Source of the DNA: RBG-13-68-16 sp963739225
GTDB lineage: Bacteria > Acidobacteriota > Thermoanaerobaculia > Thermoanaerobaculales > Thermoanaerobaculaceae
Assembly (NCBI GenBank): GCA_963739225.1
Contig: CAVTZQ010000006.1
Coordinates: 1,178,001 to 1,242,000, forward strand
Length of the DNA: 64,000 nucleotides
Direction of reading: 5' to 3'
In this document: positions 25,069-34,279 of the stretch, in pieces
Layout: each line of letters opens with the position of its first letter
Position numbering within the stretch: position 1 is the stretch's first letter
The notes under the pieces: generated by a model
What the model saw: the letters and a program-made list of their open reading frames with translations, nothing else
Told to the model about the DNA's origin: nothing
The model's database searches: none
Translations under genes and position numbers: made by a program

Positions 25069-26675
25069 GCGTGGTGCGCCGCTGGCTCGCCGAGGGCACC
25101 GCCCAGCGCTGGCTCACCGGCGCATGCGTCCTGATCGCCCTCGGGATGATCGGCGGCCTGGTGGCCGTGGTCGTGGACGTGGCGGGAGTCTTCTTCTGGC
25201 CGCGTCCGCTGGTGGAGTTGACCCTCACGGACGGCAGCATTGTGCTGGGCGAGGTGTGGGACCGGGAGCCCGATCGGGCCAGTCCTAGCAGCACGCGCAT
25301 CCGGCTCAAGGTGGGCAACCGCGACCTCTCGGGGGTGGATTTTCGCTGGATCCGCCAGAACGAGATCCGGCAGGAGTCGGTGCCGGCCGATGCCTGGCTG
25401 CTCGAACGGCAAGAGAACGGCAACTTCTACGGGTTTCCCCGCCGCTTGGAGCTGGACAGCAGCTCGCTCGAGGACGCGAACCCGCGGTTCCAGGAAACGC
25501 TGCAGCGCATGATCGCCGAGGCCCACCGCCTGCTCGCGGAGGAGCGCAGCCTGTTGCGCCGGGTGGACCGGCAGCACGCCCCCGTCGCCAGGTTGATGGC
25601 GCTGCTGGCCGCTGCGCAGAGGCGTGGGGCGGATACGCGAGAACTGGAGGCCAGGCTCACCGCGGCGCAGGCGCTGGAGGAATCTGCAACCCGGCCCGCC
25701 ATGGAAAGGCTCGGCGCGGTGCGCGAGGCGCTCGCTCAGGGGAAGCTGGTGATCGCCACCGCGGGGGGCCGAGAGAAGCCCGTCCCCGTGGCGATGATCG
25801 TGCGGGCGGTGCCGGAAAACACGCTGCGGGGTTGGCAGAAGCTGGGGCTGTACATCTCCCGCTGGTGGGAGTTCCTCGCGGGACAGCCGCGCGAGTCGAA
25901 CACCGAGGGAGGCATCCTCCCGGCGATCTTCGGCACCGCGCTCATGGTGCTTCTGATGACGGTGGCGGTGGTGCCGCTGGGAGTGGTCACCGCGGTCTAC
26001 CTCAACGAGTACGCACGTGAGGGCACCTTCACCAACGCTGTGCGCCTGGCCCTGGCCAACCTTGCGGGGGTTCCGTCGATCGTGTTCGGTGCCTTCGGCC
26101 TGGCGTTCTTCGTCTACACGCTCGGCGGGAGCATTGATCGCCTGTTCTTTTCGAACGTGCTGCCGACGCCGACGTTCGGAACCGGCGGCATCCTCTGGGC
26201 CTCGCTGACCCTCGCCCTGCTTACCCTCCCGGTGGTGGTGGTGGCGACCGAGGAGGGGCTGCAGGCTGTGCCCCAGGCGGTGCGGGACGGGGCGCGCGCC
26301 TTGGGCGCCACGCGATGGCAAACGATTCGCCGCGTGGTTCTTCCCTATGCCGCTCCCGGCATTCTGACGGGTGCGATCCTGGCGGTCGCACGCGGTGCGG
26401 GCGAGGTGGCGCCGCTCATGCTCACCGGTGTGGTGAAGCTGGCGCCCAGCATGCCGTTTGACGGGATTCCGCCTTTCCTCCACCTTGATCGGAAGTTCAT
26501 GCATCTCGGGTTTTACATCTATGACGTCGGGTTCCAGTCCCCGAACGTCGAGGCTGCCAAGCCGATGGTGTACGCGGCGGTGCTGGTGCTCCTCGTTCTT
26601 GTGGTCGTGCTGAACCTGGCAGCGATCACGCTCCGCAACCGACTGCGCCGCAGGCTGCGGGGGTCGGCCGTATGA
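25065..26675 (+). CDS. pstA: Phosphate ABC transporter permease PstA with extended first loop
   Basis: The 536-residue protein starts with one membrane helix (about 20-42), then about 220 residues of charged extracytoplasmic sequence including a likely coiled coil (RMIAEAHRLLAEERSLLRRV and following), and then the permease core with GVVTAVYLNEYA, NLAGVPSIVFGAFGL and the EAA loop ARALGATRWQTIRRVVLP. It pairs with PstC. Both permeases carry an enlarged extracytoplasmic part. The end overlaps pstB by 4 bases. Confidence 0.94.
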   Translation: MSVVRRWLAEGTAQRWLTGACVLIALGMIGGLVAVVVDVAGVFFWPRPLVELTLTDGSIVLGEVWDREPDRASPSSTRIRLKVGNRDLSGVDFRWIRQNEIRQESVPADAWLLERQENGNFYGFPRRLELDSSSLEDANPRFQETLQRMIAEAHRLLAEERSLLRRVDRQHAPVARLMALLAAAQRRGADTRELEARLTAAQALEESATRPAMERLGAVREALAQGKLVIATAGGREKPVPVAMIVRAVPENTLRGWQKLGLYISRWWEFLAGQPRESNTEGGILPAIFGTALMVLLMTVAVVPLGVVTAVYLNEYAREGTFTNAVRLALANLAGVPSIVFGAFGLAFFVYTLGGSIDRLFFSNVLPTPTFGTGGILWASLTLALLTLPVVVVATEEGLQAVPQAVRDGARALGATRWQTIRRVVLPYAAPGILTGAILAVARGAGEVAPLMLTGVVKLAPSMPFDGIPPFLHLDRKFMHLGFYIYDVGFQSPNVEAAKPMVYAAVLVLLVLVVVLNLAAITLRNRLRRRLRGSAV

Positions 26676-27436
26676 GCGAACGGAGCGCCGCCCTGGCGAC
26701 GAGGGGGCTGGTTGCGGGCTTCGATACTACCGAGGTCCTGAGCGGGATCACGATGGAGGTCCCGGCTCGCGGCGTCAGCGCACTGATCGGACCCTCGGGG
26801 TGCGGAAAGTCCACAATGCTGCGCTGCTTCAACCGCATGAACGATCACCTTCCCGGGTTCTTCCGCCGGGGCGAGGTGCTCGTCGAGGGCCGCGACGCGT
26901 ACGACCCGACTTGGTCTCTGGAGGCTCTTCGCTTCCAGGTGGGAATGGTGTTCCAGAAACCGAACCCGTTCCCGCTCTCGGTGCGCGAGAACGTGCTGTT
27001 CGGACCGCGCCTAGCAGGCGTGTCGGATGGTGACACGCTCGAGGAGATTCTGATCCGTTCGCTCACCCGCGCCCAACTCTGGGAAGAGGTGAAGGACCGG
27101 CTGGACGCCTCGGCGCTGGAGTTCTCCGGCGGGCAGCAACAGCGGCTGTGCATCGCGAGGGCGCTGGCGTCGTCACCAGGCATCCTGCTTCTCGACGAGC
27201 CGGCCTCGGCGCTCGACCCGATCGCGACCGCGAAGCTCGAAGAGACGATCCGCGAACTGGCCCAGGAGATCGCGGTGCTGCTTGTCACTCACAACATGCA
27301 GCAGGCGGCGCGGGTTGCCCACCGTACGGCCTTCCTCTATCTGGGAAGGCTCGTTGAGGAGGGAGAGACGACGCAGCTCTTTGCGGCACCACGTGAGAAA
27401 CTCACCGAGGAGTACGTGACCGGACGTTTCGGCTAG
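26672..27436 (+). CDS. pstB: Phosphate ABC transporter ATP-binding protein, first copy
   Basis: The 254-residue ATPase has Walker A GPSGCGKST, the PstB-specific LRCFNRMNDHLPGF, Q-loop VFQKPNPFP, signature FSGGQQQRLCIARALA and Walker B LLLDEPASALD, with the switch histidine in VTHNMQQA. It overlaps pstA by 4 bases and is followed by phoU and then a second pstB. It powers phosphate import through PstCA. Confidence 0.96.
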   Translation: MSERSAALATRGLVAGFDTTEVLSGITMEVPARGVSALIGPSGCGKSTMLRCFNRMNDHLPGFFRRGEVLVEGRDAYDPTWSLEALRFQVGMVFQKPNPFPLSVRENVLFGPRLAGVSDGDTLEEILIRSLTRAQLWEEVKDRLDASALEFSGGQQQRLCIARALASSPGILLLDEPASALDPIATAKLEETIRELAQEIAVLLVTHNMQQAARVAHRTAFLYLGRLVEEGETTQLFAAPREKLTEEYVTGRFG

Positions 27437-27445
27437 GGAGTGATC

Positions 27446-28123
27446 ATGCCTGAGAGACCGTTGGAGCACGACCTTGAGGAGCTCAAGAAACTCCTGCTCA
27501 CGATGGCGGGAGAGGTGGAGCGCCAGCTCACTCTCGCGATCCGCGCGCTGGTCGAGCGCAGCAGCGAGCTGGCCGAGCAGGTCATCGCGGGGGATGAGGT
27601 CATCGACCGCCGCGAGATCGAGGTGGACCGGCGCGTGCTCGAGCTGATCGTGCGCGCGCGACCGATGGCGCGAGACTTGCGGATGGTAATGACGGCGGTC
27701 AAGATCGCGCCGGACCTCGAGCGGGTGGCCGACCATGCGGTGCACGTTGCACGCCAGGCTATCGTTCTCAACCAGGTGCCGCCGCTCAAGGCCTTTATCA
27801 CGATTCCGCGTATGGCCGACGCGGCGACCGGCATGGTACGGGACGCCATCGGAGCGTTCGTCCAGGGCAACTCGCAGTTGGCACGGCAGGTGATCACCAG
27901 AGACGATGCCGTTGACGGCATGCACGAACAGATCTTCCGCGAGCTTCTCACCTACATGATGGAGGACCCAAAGACCATCCATCGCGCGCTCGCGTTGCTG
28001 CTGGTGTCACGCTCGCTGGAGCGGATCGCGGACCAGGGGACCAACATCGCGGAGCAGGTGGTGTACCTGGTGGAGGCCGAGGACGTCCGGCACCGCCACG
28101 GCGAGGAGCCTGACAAATCGTGA
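27446..28123 (+). CDS. phoU: Phosphate signalling protein PhoU
   Basis: The 225-residue all-helical protein has two PhoU repeats, each with the metal-binding E/DxxxD pattern: DLERVADHAVHVARQAI in the first and SLERIADQGTNIAEQVV in the second. PhoU links transporter state to PhoR and represses the regulon when phosphate is plentiful. ATG 27446 is preferred to GTG 27440 because AGGGAG is correctly spaced for it. Placement between two pstB genes is unusual. Confidence 0.95.
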   Translation: MPERPLEHDLEELKKLLLTMAGEVERQLTLAIRALVERSSELAEQVIAGDEVIDRREIEVDRRVLELIVRARPMARDLRMVMTAVKIAPDLERVADHAVHVARQAIVLNQVPPLKAFITIPRMADAATGMVRDAIGAFVQGNSQLARQVITRDDAVDGMHEQIFRELLTYMMEDPKTIHRALALLLVSRSLERIADQGTNIAEQVVYLVEAEDVRHRHGEEPDKS

Positions 28124-28881
28124 ACGGGACGGCACGGTTCTCGCTGGCGGGGCTGACCTGCCGTTACGGCGGAAAGGTGGCCGTGCGCGACGTCTCGATG
28201 GAGATCCCGACGGCGGGCGTGACCGCGTTCATCGGGCCCTCGGGGTGCGGTAAGTCGACGATCCTGCGCTGCCTGAACCGCATGAACGACGTGGTTCCCG
28301 GCTTCTCCTTGGCGGGGCAGGTGACGCTGGACGGAGAGGACATCTACACGCCGACCACGGACCCGGTGGCGGTGCGCCGGCGCGTGGGCATGGTCTTTCA
28401 GCGGTCCAATCCGTTCCCTTCCTCTGTCTTCGACAACGTGGCATACGGACTGCGCCTGAATCACCAGCTTTCGCGGGCCCAGCTCGAGCTTAAGGTCGAA
28501 CAGGCGCTGCGCGCGGCGGGTCTCTGGGAAGAGGTCAAGGAACGGCTCGGCGCTACCGCGAGCATGCTCTCGGGTGGGCAGCAGCAGCGGCTGTGCATCG
28601 CGCGGGCCCTCGCCGTGGAGCCTGAAGTATTGCTCTTCGACGAGCCCGCCTCCGCCCTCGACCCGATCTCCGCCCAACGCGTGGAGGAGCTGGTGCTGGA
28701 GCTCGGCAGGAAGCTCACAGTGGTGATCGTGACCCACAACCTCCAGCAGGCCTCTCGGGTTGCGGACCGCACCGCGTTCTTTCTCCTGGGACGGTTGGTG
28801 GAGTACGCTCCCACCGTGGAGCTCTTCACCAACCCGCACCAGGGCCAGACCGAGGCGTACGTTTCGGGACGGTTCGGATGA
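28120..28881 (+). CDS. pstB: Phosphate ABC transporter ATP-binding protein, second copy
   Basis: The 253-residue ATPase has Walker A GPSGCGKST, LRCLNRMNDVVPGF, VFQRSNPFP, LSGGQQQRLCIARALA and LLFDEPASALD. It differs from the first copy at many positions, so this is an old duplication rather than a recent one. The GTG start overlaps the phoU stop and the end overlaps phoB. The operon encodes only one PstC/PstA pair, so the two ATPases may form a heterodimer or replace one another. Confidence 0.95.
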   Translation: MNGTARFSLAGLTCRYGGKVAVRDVSMEIPTAGVTAFIGPSGCGKSTILRCLNRMNDVVPGFSLAGQVTLDGEDIYTPTTDPVAVRRRVGMVFQRSNPFPSSVFDNVAYGLRLNHQLSRAQLELKVEQALRAAGLWEEVKERLGATASMLSGGQQQRLCIARALAVEPEVLLFDEPASALDPISAQRVEELVLELGRKLTVVIVTHNLQQASRVADRTAFFLLGRLVEYAPTVELFTNPHQGQTEAYVSGRFG

Positions 28882-29564
28882 ACACGCGGGTCTTCGTGGT
28901 CGAGGACGACCGGGACATCGCCGAGATGGTGAGGCGTCACCTCGAGCGCTCCGGCGAGTACAGCGTGTCGCTGTTCACGCGCGGCGACGAGTTCCTGGCG
29001 GCCTGCGAGGGGGCCCTTCCCCAGCTCGTGATCCTGGACCTCAACCTCCCCGATACCGACGGGTTGACTATCTGCCGCGAGCTGCGGAGCTGGGAAGCGA
29101 CCCGCACCGTGCCGATTCTGATGCTCACCGCGCGCGCCGGGGAGGCGGATCGCGTCACCGGATTGGATCTCGGGGCCGACGACTACCTCACGAAGCCGTT
29201 CTCGCTGCGGGAGCTGGCTGCCAGGGTCTCGGCGCTGGTGCGGCGGGTCCAGTGGGAGCGCGGCGTCCCGGGCGGGGTCTACAGCGATGTCCACCTGATC
29301 GTGGATCCTGCGCGTCTAAGGGTTGAGCAAGAGGGCAGAGAGGTGCACCTGACCCGGCGAGAGTTCGACGTGCTGTGGCACCTCATCTCGCTCGGCGGAC
29401 GGGTGGCCTCCCGCGAGCAGATCCTGGACGCGGTCTGGGGGCTGGCCTCGAGCGTGGACCCGCGCACGGTGGACGCCCACATCCGTACCGTGCGGCGGAA
29501 GCTGGGCGATGGCGTGATTGAGACGCTCATCGGCTCGGGGTACCGGTTCCGGAGCCAGGGATGA
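28878..29564 (+). CDS. phoB: PhoB-type response regulator
   Basis: The 228-residue protein has a receiver domain (acidic pair at 9-11, phosphorylated Asp54 in VILDLNLPDTDG, LMLTARA, DDYLTKPFS) and an OmpR/PhoB winged helix (LTRREFDVLWHLISLGGRVASREQIL ... VDAHIRTVRRKLGD ... GSGYRF). Location inside the pst operon and next to a PhoR-like kinase supports PhoB; the PHO-box-like repeat before pstS is its likely target. The start overlaps pstB. Confidence 0.93.
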   Translation: MNTRVFVVEDDRDIAEMVRRHLERSGEYSVSLFTRGDEFLAACEGALPQLVILDLNLPDTDGLTICRELRSWEATRTVPILMLTARAGEADRVTGLDLGADDYLTKPFSLRELAARVSALVRRVQWERGVPGGVYSDVHLIVDPARLRVEQEGREVHLTRREFDVLWHLISLGGRVASREQILDAVWGLASSVDPRTVDAHIRTVRRKLGDGVIETLIGSGYRFRSQG

Positions 29565-31246
29565 GGAAACGCAGCTCGCCTGGGCTTCTCGTTGGTCTCA
29601 GCACGCTCGTGATGGCGCTCGCCGGCCTCGTGACCCTGGAGGCGATCCACCGGGGGGAGGGCCGGGCTGCCCTCGAGAACCGGCTTCGCCTCGCCGGGGA
29701 GGTTCTCGCCGCAAGCGCGCCAGAGCTGTTCGCACAGCCATCGGAGCAGGCGGACGCCGAAATCCGACGCTGGGCCGCCGCCAGCGGCCTGCGTGTGACG
29801 CTAATTGGCCCGGATGGGCGCATCCACGCGGACTCCTGGACGCTTCCAGGCCTCCTGTCACGGCTGGAGAACCACCTGGAACGCCCGGAGGTTGTTGCCG
29901 CGAGGGCCGGGGATGTGGGGGTGAGCCGAAGGCGGTCTGCCACCACCGACCACCCCACGACCTACGTGGCGCGTGCGGTTGGACCGCCGGAGCGCCCGCA
30001 GGGCTTCCTCCGACTGGCACAGGAAGAGGCGCCCCCCGGTTGGCCGTGGGGCGGCATCCTGGTGGCGGCGCTGGCCGCGCTGGTTGCCGGCCGGCTCGCG
30101 GAGAGCTGGACCCGGCGCTACCACGAGGCCGCAGCGCGGCACCTCGCACAGTGGACCGAGCTGCCGCCCGACGCCGAGCTGGAGGCGATCTCGGAGGAGA
30201 CCGACCGGCGCTTCCGCGCGACGCGCGAAGCGCTCACCCGCGAGCTGGAGGCCACGCACACGGCACTCGAGCAGATGGTGGAAGGGGTCGTGCTGCTCGA
30301 CCGCCAGGAGGTCGTGCGCTTCGCAAACGTAGCGGCGGTGCAGCTGCTGGGGGGTGGCCTGAGCGCCGGGCACCCCCTGGTTGAGGCGGTGCGGGTCCCC
30401 GAGGTGCTTGCGGCGGTGCACGAGACGCTTGCGCACGGCGGGATCCGTCACACAAGCATCGCTCTCCCAAGCGGGGTGGAGTTGGCGGTGCGGGTGTGCA
30501 CCCTCGAGCACCCGATGCTGGCGGTCGCTGTGGTTGTGCGCGACGTTCGGGAGGAACGACAGCTGGAGCGGGCGCGGCGCGCGCTGGTGGCAGACCTCGC
30601 GCACGAGCTGCGCACGCCGTTGACGGTGCTCTCGGGTGTGGCCGAGGAGTTGAGCGAGGCTGGCGCGAGTGCGGAGCTCGGCAGCACCCTGACGCGCCAG
30701 GTCGCAAAGCTGCGGGCCTTCGCGGAGGAGCTTGAGGAGCTGGCACGCATCGAGTCTGGCCAGCTGCCCCTGCACCCCGAAGAGGTGGACGTTGCGGCCG
30801 TCGCCCGGCAGGTTCTCGCGGATCTTCGTGGCATTGCGGACCGGGCAGGAGTCACGCTGAAGGCCGAGGGTGGTGCCGCCCCGCTTCGCACCGACCCGGT
30901 ACGACTCGCCCAGGTGCTCGTCAACCTGGTGGACAACGGCATCCGTTACAACCGTCGGGGCGGCCGCGTTACGGTGCGGATCACCCCCTCCGAGGGGGGC
31001 GTCCGGATCGAGGTGGAAGACGATGGGATCGGGATCCCGGCCGCGGAGAGCGGGCTGGTGTTCCAACGCTTCTACCGGGTGCGCAGGCGGGCCGAAGGTG
31101 AGGGGGGAAGCGGGCTCGGCCTCGCCATCGTCAAGCACCTGGTCCGCGCGCTCGGCGGGACAGTCAACCTCACGTCGCGCGAAGGGGAGGGCACGCTCGT
31201 CACGCTTGTCTTTCGTGGCTCCGCCCCCGCGTCCTCAGGAGGGTAG
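29561..31246 (+). CDS. phoR: PhoR-type sensor histidine kinase
   Basis: The 561-residue kinase has membrane helices near 8-26 and 163-178 flanking an extracytoplasmic domain, a PAS-like region (LEQMVEGVVLLDRQEVVRFAN), the H box ADLAHELRTPL with His348, N box LVNLVDNGIRYN, and G boxes VEDDGIGIP and GGSGLGLAIVKHLV. The large sensor domain differs from the minimal PhoR of E. coli but is usual in other phyla. It ends the pho operon. Confidence 0.92.
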   Translation: MRKRSSPGLLVGLSTLVMALAGLVTLEAIHRGEGRAALENRLRLAGEVLAASAPELFAQPSEQADAEIRRWAAASGLRVTLIGPDGRIHADSWTLPGLLSRLENHLERPEVVAARAGDVGVSRRRSATTDHPTTYVARAVGPPERPQGFLRLAQEEAPPGWPWGGILVAALAALVAGRLAESWTRRYHEAAARHLAQWTELPPDAELEAISEETDRRFRATREALTRELEATHTALEQMVEGVVLLDRQEVVRFANVAAVQLLGGGLSAGHPLVEAVRVPEVLAAVHETLAHGGIRHTSIALPSGVELAVRVCTLEHPMLAVAVVVRDVREERQLERARRALVADLAHELRTPLTVLSGVAEELSEAGASAELGSTLTRQVAKLRAFAEELEELARIESGQLPLHPEEVDVAAVARQVLADLRGIADRAGVTLKAEGGAAPLRTDPVRLAQVLVNLVDNGIRYNRRGGRVTVRITPSEGGVRIEVEDDGIGIPAAESGLVFQRFYRVRRRAEGEGGSGLGLAIVKHLVRALGGTVNLTSREGEGTLVTLVFRGSAPASSGG

Positions 31247-31317
31247 AACGAGAGCGGATGGGGAGCGCTCGTCTCTGCAGTGGATTGACTTGGCAGCGAC
31301 TGCTCTTTGGCTAAACC

Positions 31318-31349
31318 TCAAGAAACGAAAGCTCCCCGCACCGGGGAGC
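31318..31349 (-). terminator. Rho-independent terminator of the S1-domain gene
   Basis: A perfect 8-bp GC stem with a 3-nt loop (31331-31349) is followed on the minus strand by TTTCGTTTCTT. It lies 26 bases past the stop of the minus-strand S1-domain gene and may also slow plus-strand transcripts from phoR. Confidence 0.75.
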
Positions 31350-31374
31350 CTCCGTTCACACGGGAGAGCTCGAA

Positions 31375-32799
31375 CTAGTCCTTCTTGTCCTTGAGCGCCT
31401 TCATGAGAGCGGCACCGAACGCCGTCACCTCTGCCTTGCGCTCCACCTTCTTCTCCTCGGCCCAGCGACGGTACTCCTTGACCGCCTTGCCCTCCTTCGC
31501 CTTCTTGACCGAGAGCGAGATGCGCTTGCGCTGGGGGTCCACGGAGAGAACGGTAGTCGAGATCCGGCTGCCAGGGACGAAGCTCGCAGCGAGGTCCCCA
31601 CCCTTGGGGACGTCGGTCTCGGAGGCCGGAATGAGGGCGGTGAGGCCGGGCTCCAGCTGCACGAACACCCCGAAGTTGGCGGTGCGCTCCACGATCCCCT
31701 CCACCGCGGTGTCGACGGGGTAGCGCTCGGCGGCCTCGAGCCAGGGGTCGCTCACGGCCACCTCCCGCAAGGTGAGTGAAAGGCGCCGGCGCTCGAGGTC
31801 GAGCTCGCGCACCCATCCCCGCACCGGAGCACCGGGGGCGAGACTCTCGTCCTCCAGCTTCATGCCGGGAGGCAACTGGGAGACGTGAATGAGCCCGTCC
31901 ACGCCGGGGAGCAGCTCCACGAACGCTCCGAACTCGGCCTTGCGCGCAACCGTCCCCTCGAACGAGGCCCCGGGCGGGAAGCGGTTCGGCACCTCGGCCC
32001 ACGGGTCGGGCTCCAGGGCCTTCACCGAGAGGGCGATACGCCCCTTTTCGCGGTCGGCCTCCAGCACCTTCACGCGCACCGTGTCGCCGACCTTCGCGAT
32101 CTGGGAGGGGCGCACCCCCGCGCGGTGAGAGAGCTCGCTGATGTGCACCATGCCGTCCACGCCGCCGAGGTCCACGAACACACCGAAGTCGCGCACGCTC
32201 TTGATCGTGCCCTCGAGCTCGAGGCCCGGTGTGACGCGCGACCACGCCTCGCTGGCCGCCGCCTCGCGCTCGTCCTTGAGGACTTGGGCGCGGGAAACCA
32301 CCAGGGAGGAGAGATCGTCGGCGAGCTCGGTGATGCGGAAGAGGAAGCTCTTGCCGAGGTAGGCGTCCACGTTGCGGGGGAAACCCAGGTCGATCTGCGA
32401 CATCGGGCAGAACGCGCGGAGGCCGGCGATGGAGATGTCATAGCCGCCCTTGTTGCGGCCTGTTACCTTTCCCTCGACCGGGACCCCGTTGTCGTGGGCG
32501 CCGCGCAACGCCTCACGCTCCCGGCGCTCGATGGCGAGCTTGTGCGAAACCCGTAGCTCGGGGGAGAGCACCGTGATCACGGCGTCCAGCCCGTCCCCCG
32601 GGCGGAGCTCCCCAAGCTCGGTGCGGTCCATCACCGCCTCGGACTTGCCCCCGACGGAGATGAGCGCGATGTCGCCGTGCACCGCCATGATGGTGCCGGT
32701 GATCAGCTGGCCGAGCTCGAACTCCTCCTGTTGAAAGGACTGCGCCAGGGCCTCGGCGAAGCTCTGGTTGTCTGCGGGTTGGTTCTTCTCCTTGCTCAT
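31375..32799 (-). CDS. S1 RNA-binding-domain protein (RpsA-like)
   Basis: The 474-residue protein has five S1 domains in a row, beginning near residues 30, 105, 192, 280 and 367; the third and fourth (GTIKSVRDFGVFVDLGGVDGMVHISELS; GTVARKAEFGAFVELLPGVDGLIHVSQL) are the most canonical. Ribosomal protein S1 usually has four to six such domains, so this is probably the genome's RpsA or a close paralogue. The ATG has AAGGA upstream; the longer open frame is not supported. A good terminator follows. Confidence 0.85.
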   Translation of the reverse strand: MSKEKNQPADNQSFAEALAQSFQQEEFELGQLITGTIMAVHGDIALISVGGKSEAVMDRTELGELRPGDGLDAVITVLSPELRVSHKLAIERREREALRGAHDNGVPVEGKVTGRNKGGYDISIAGLRAFCPMSQIDLGFPRNVDAYLGKSFLFRITELADDLSSLVVSRAQVLKDEREAAASEAWSRVTPGLELEGTIKSVRDFGVFVDLGGVDGMVHISELSHRAGVRPSQIAKVGDTVRVKVLEADREKGRIALSVKALEPDPWAEVPNRFPPGASFEGTVARKAEFGAFVELLPGVDGLIHVSQLPPGMKLEDESLAPGAPVRGWVRELDLERRRLSLTLREVAVSDPWLEAAERYPVDTAVEGIVERTANFGVFVQLEPGLTALIPASETDVPKGGDLAASFVPGSRISTTVLSVDPQRKRISLSVKKAKEGKAVKEYRRWAEEKKVERKAEVTAFGAALMKALKDKKD

Positions 32800-32911
32800 G
32801 GGCACATCCTTGCCGCCTGGTCCTGCTCCAGGCGCAGCCCCTTGGGCTGAGCCACGCATTCTACACCCATTCCGGCAATCACGGCTCCCGGGCGTCCCGG
32901 AGACGTCACGG

Positions 32912-32923
32912 TATGCTTGTGCG
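32912..32923 (+). promoter_or_regulatory. -10 box TATGCT six bases before a GTG start
   Basis: TATGCT (32912-32917) followed by TGTGCG and GTG at 32924. This is the same geometry as upstream of the DUF504 gene and predicts a leaderless message. Confidence 0.45.
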
Positions 32924-33721
32924 GTGCGCCGCTGGCTTTCACTCGGGCTGCCGCTCGCCCTCACCTTTGGATGCGCCACGACCCGCCTCCCCACGCTGCC
33001 GCCCTCCATTCGCATCGAGGTGCTGGCGGCCATGGACCGCGTGCCGGTGACGGCTCACGAGGCTCTCCTGCCGGTGGGGGCAGGCGCGGATGAGCAGACC
33101 CGGCGTCTGGCCACCATGCTGGCCGTCGCCGGGGACCTCGCGGCAGCGGTTTCAGCCTCCGGTGCCACAGTCTGCGAGGGGTTGTTGCCCGAGGGAACAG
33201 GCGGCTACCCTGACCCGCAGCAGCTCGCGAGGCTCGGGCGCGAAGACGGTGTGGACGTGGTGGTACTTCCCGAGCTGATCGCCTACGGCCAGGTGCGTCA
33301 TTCGTGGCTGTGGCTGCTGGCGGCGCAAGGCCTGGTTGCGGGGATCGGTCACGGCGTCGTGGTGGCCAAGGCTACCGGCAGCGCCGCGACCGGATGGTGG
33401 CTGGGCGTGGGGGAGTTCGTGCTCGAAACGGTGACCTGGGTTGGCGGGGCGCTGGTGGCCTCCCGGATCATTGACCCAGTGATCGTGCGCGTGTGGGCGG
33501 TGCGTACAAGCGACGGGTCGGTGATCGGGCGATGGACACGGGAGGGGACGAGCCCGGTGCGGAGCTGGCTGCACCGCAGCGGGCTGCCGCCCCGGGGCGA
33601 ACGGCTGCGCGGCGTGAGCGCGGGCATCTTCACCGCATTGGCCCCAAAGCTCCTGAGCAGGGTGGCACGCGAGGTGTCGCGCGCCGACGCGGGGCGGGCG
33701 AAAGCAGAGGCTGAGCGATGA
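32924..33721 (+). CDS. Putative lipoprotein of unknown function
   Basis: From GTG 32924 the product (265 residues) has a lipoprotein signal RRWLSLGLPLALTFGC. The central part includes a hydrophobic WLWLLAAQGLVAGIGHGVVVAKA region and the pattern DVVVLPELIAYGQVRHSW, VRVWAVRTSDGSVIGRWTREG, reminiscent of outer-membrane-associated lipoproteins that assemble beta strands. I do not recognise a named family. The stop overlaps the ATG of the decayed DUF523 gene. Confidence 0.7.
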   Translation: MRRWLSLGLPLALTFGCATTRLPTLPPSIRIEVLAAMDRVPVTAHEALLPVGAGADEQTRRLATMLAVAGDLAAAVSASGATVCEGLLPEGTGGYPDPQQLARLGREDGVDVVVLPELIAYGQVRHSWLWLLAAQGLVAGIGHGVVVAKATGSAATGWWLGVGEFVLETVTWVGGALVASRIIDPVIVRVWAVRTSDGSVIGRWTREGTSPVRSWLHRSGLPPRGERLRGVSAGIFTALAPKLLSRVAREVSRADAGRAKAEAER

Positions 33722-34230
33722 GGGACGGTGCGACACCGATCCGAATCGGAGTGTCCTCCTGCCTACTCGGGGCGAAGGTGCGTTTCGATGGCGGGCACAA
33801 GAAGGACAACTTTCTCGTCAAAACCTTCGGTGCGTGGGTGCAGTGGGTTCCCGTCTGCCCGGAGGTCGAGGTCGGGATGGACACCCCGCGGCGAGTCCGT
33901 CCGCCTGGTGCGGGAGGGCGCTGGCGTCCGCACGGTCGCCCCACGGAGCGGGAAAGACTAGGCAGAGGCGATGAAGACCCACTGGGCGCAACGGGTGGAG
34001 AAGCTCGCGGCCGCCGAGCTCTCCGGCTACGTGCTCAAGGAGGATTCCCCGAGCTGCGGCATGGAGTGGGTCAAGGTTTACGGCGACGGGATGCCAACCA
34101 CGTCCGGCCGTGGGCTGTTCGCCGAGGCGCTTCTGGCTTGCTTCCCCAACCTGCCGGTGGAGGAGGAGGGGCGGCTGTGCGACCCGCATCTGCGCGACAA
34201 CTTCGTCGAGCGCGTGTTCGCCTACCACAG
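33718..34230 (+). pseudogene. Decayed DUF523 (YbbK/YbgA-type) gene
   Basis: The start IRIGVSSCLLGAKVRFDGGHKKDNFLV and WVPVCPEVEVGMD is a clear DUF523 domain. Near 33888 the frame shifts by +1 into ESVRLVREGAGVRTVAPRSGKD, then meets an in-frame TAG (33959-33961), and resumes with EAMKTHWAQRVEKLAAAELSGYVLKEDSPSCGMEWVKVY down to DNFVERVFAYH. There the family's usual C-terminal DUF1722 domain should begin, but the sequence changes abruptly to an AT-richer promoter. Three lesions make this a pseudogene, truncated by the block that starts at about 34230. Confidence 0.75.
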
Positions 34231-34243
34231 TTCGCTGTTAGTA

Positions 34244-34279
34244 ATTGACAAATGTCAATACAAATGTTATATTGCTGGT
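34244..34279 (+). promoter_or_regulatory. Consensus sigma-70 promoter with palindromic operator
   Basis: TTGACA (34245-34250), a 17-nt spacer and TATATT (34268-34273) form the best promoter in the window. The -35 is embedded in the inverted repeat ATTGACA-AA-TGTCAAT (34244-34259). Only GCTGGT separates the -10 from GTG 34280, so the transcript is predicted to be leaderless. The palindrome suggests repressor control, possibly by the first gene of the block. Confidence 0.75.

Noticed and set aside
33959..33961. In-frame TAG in the DUF523 gene as possible pyrrolysine or recoding
   Set aside because: The gene also has a frameshift and lacks its C-terminal domain, so simple decay is the better explanation.
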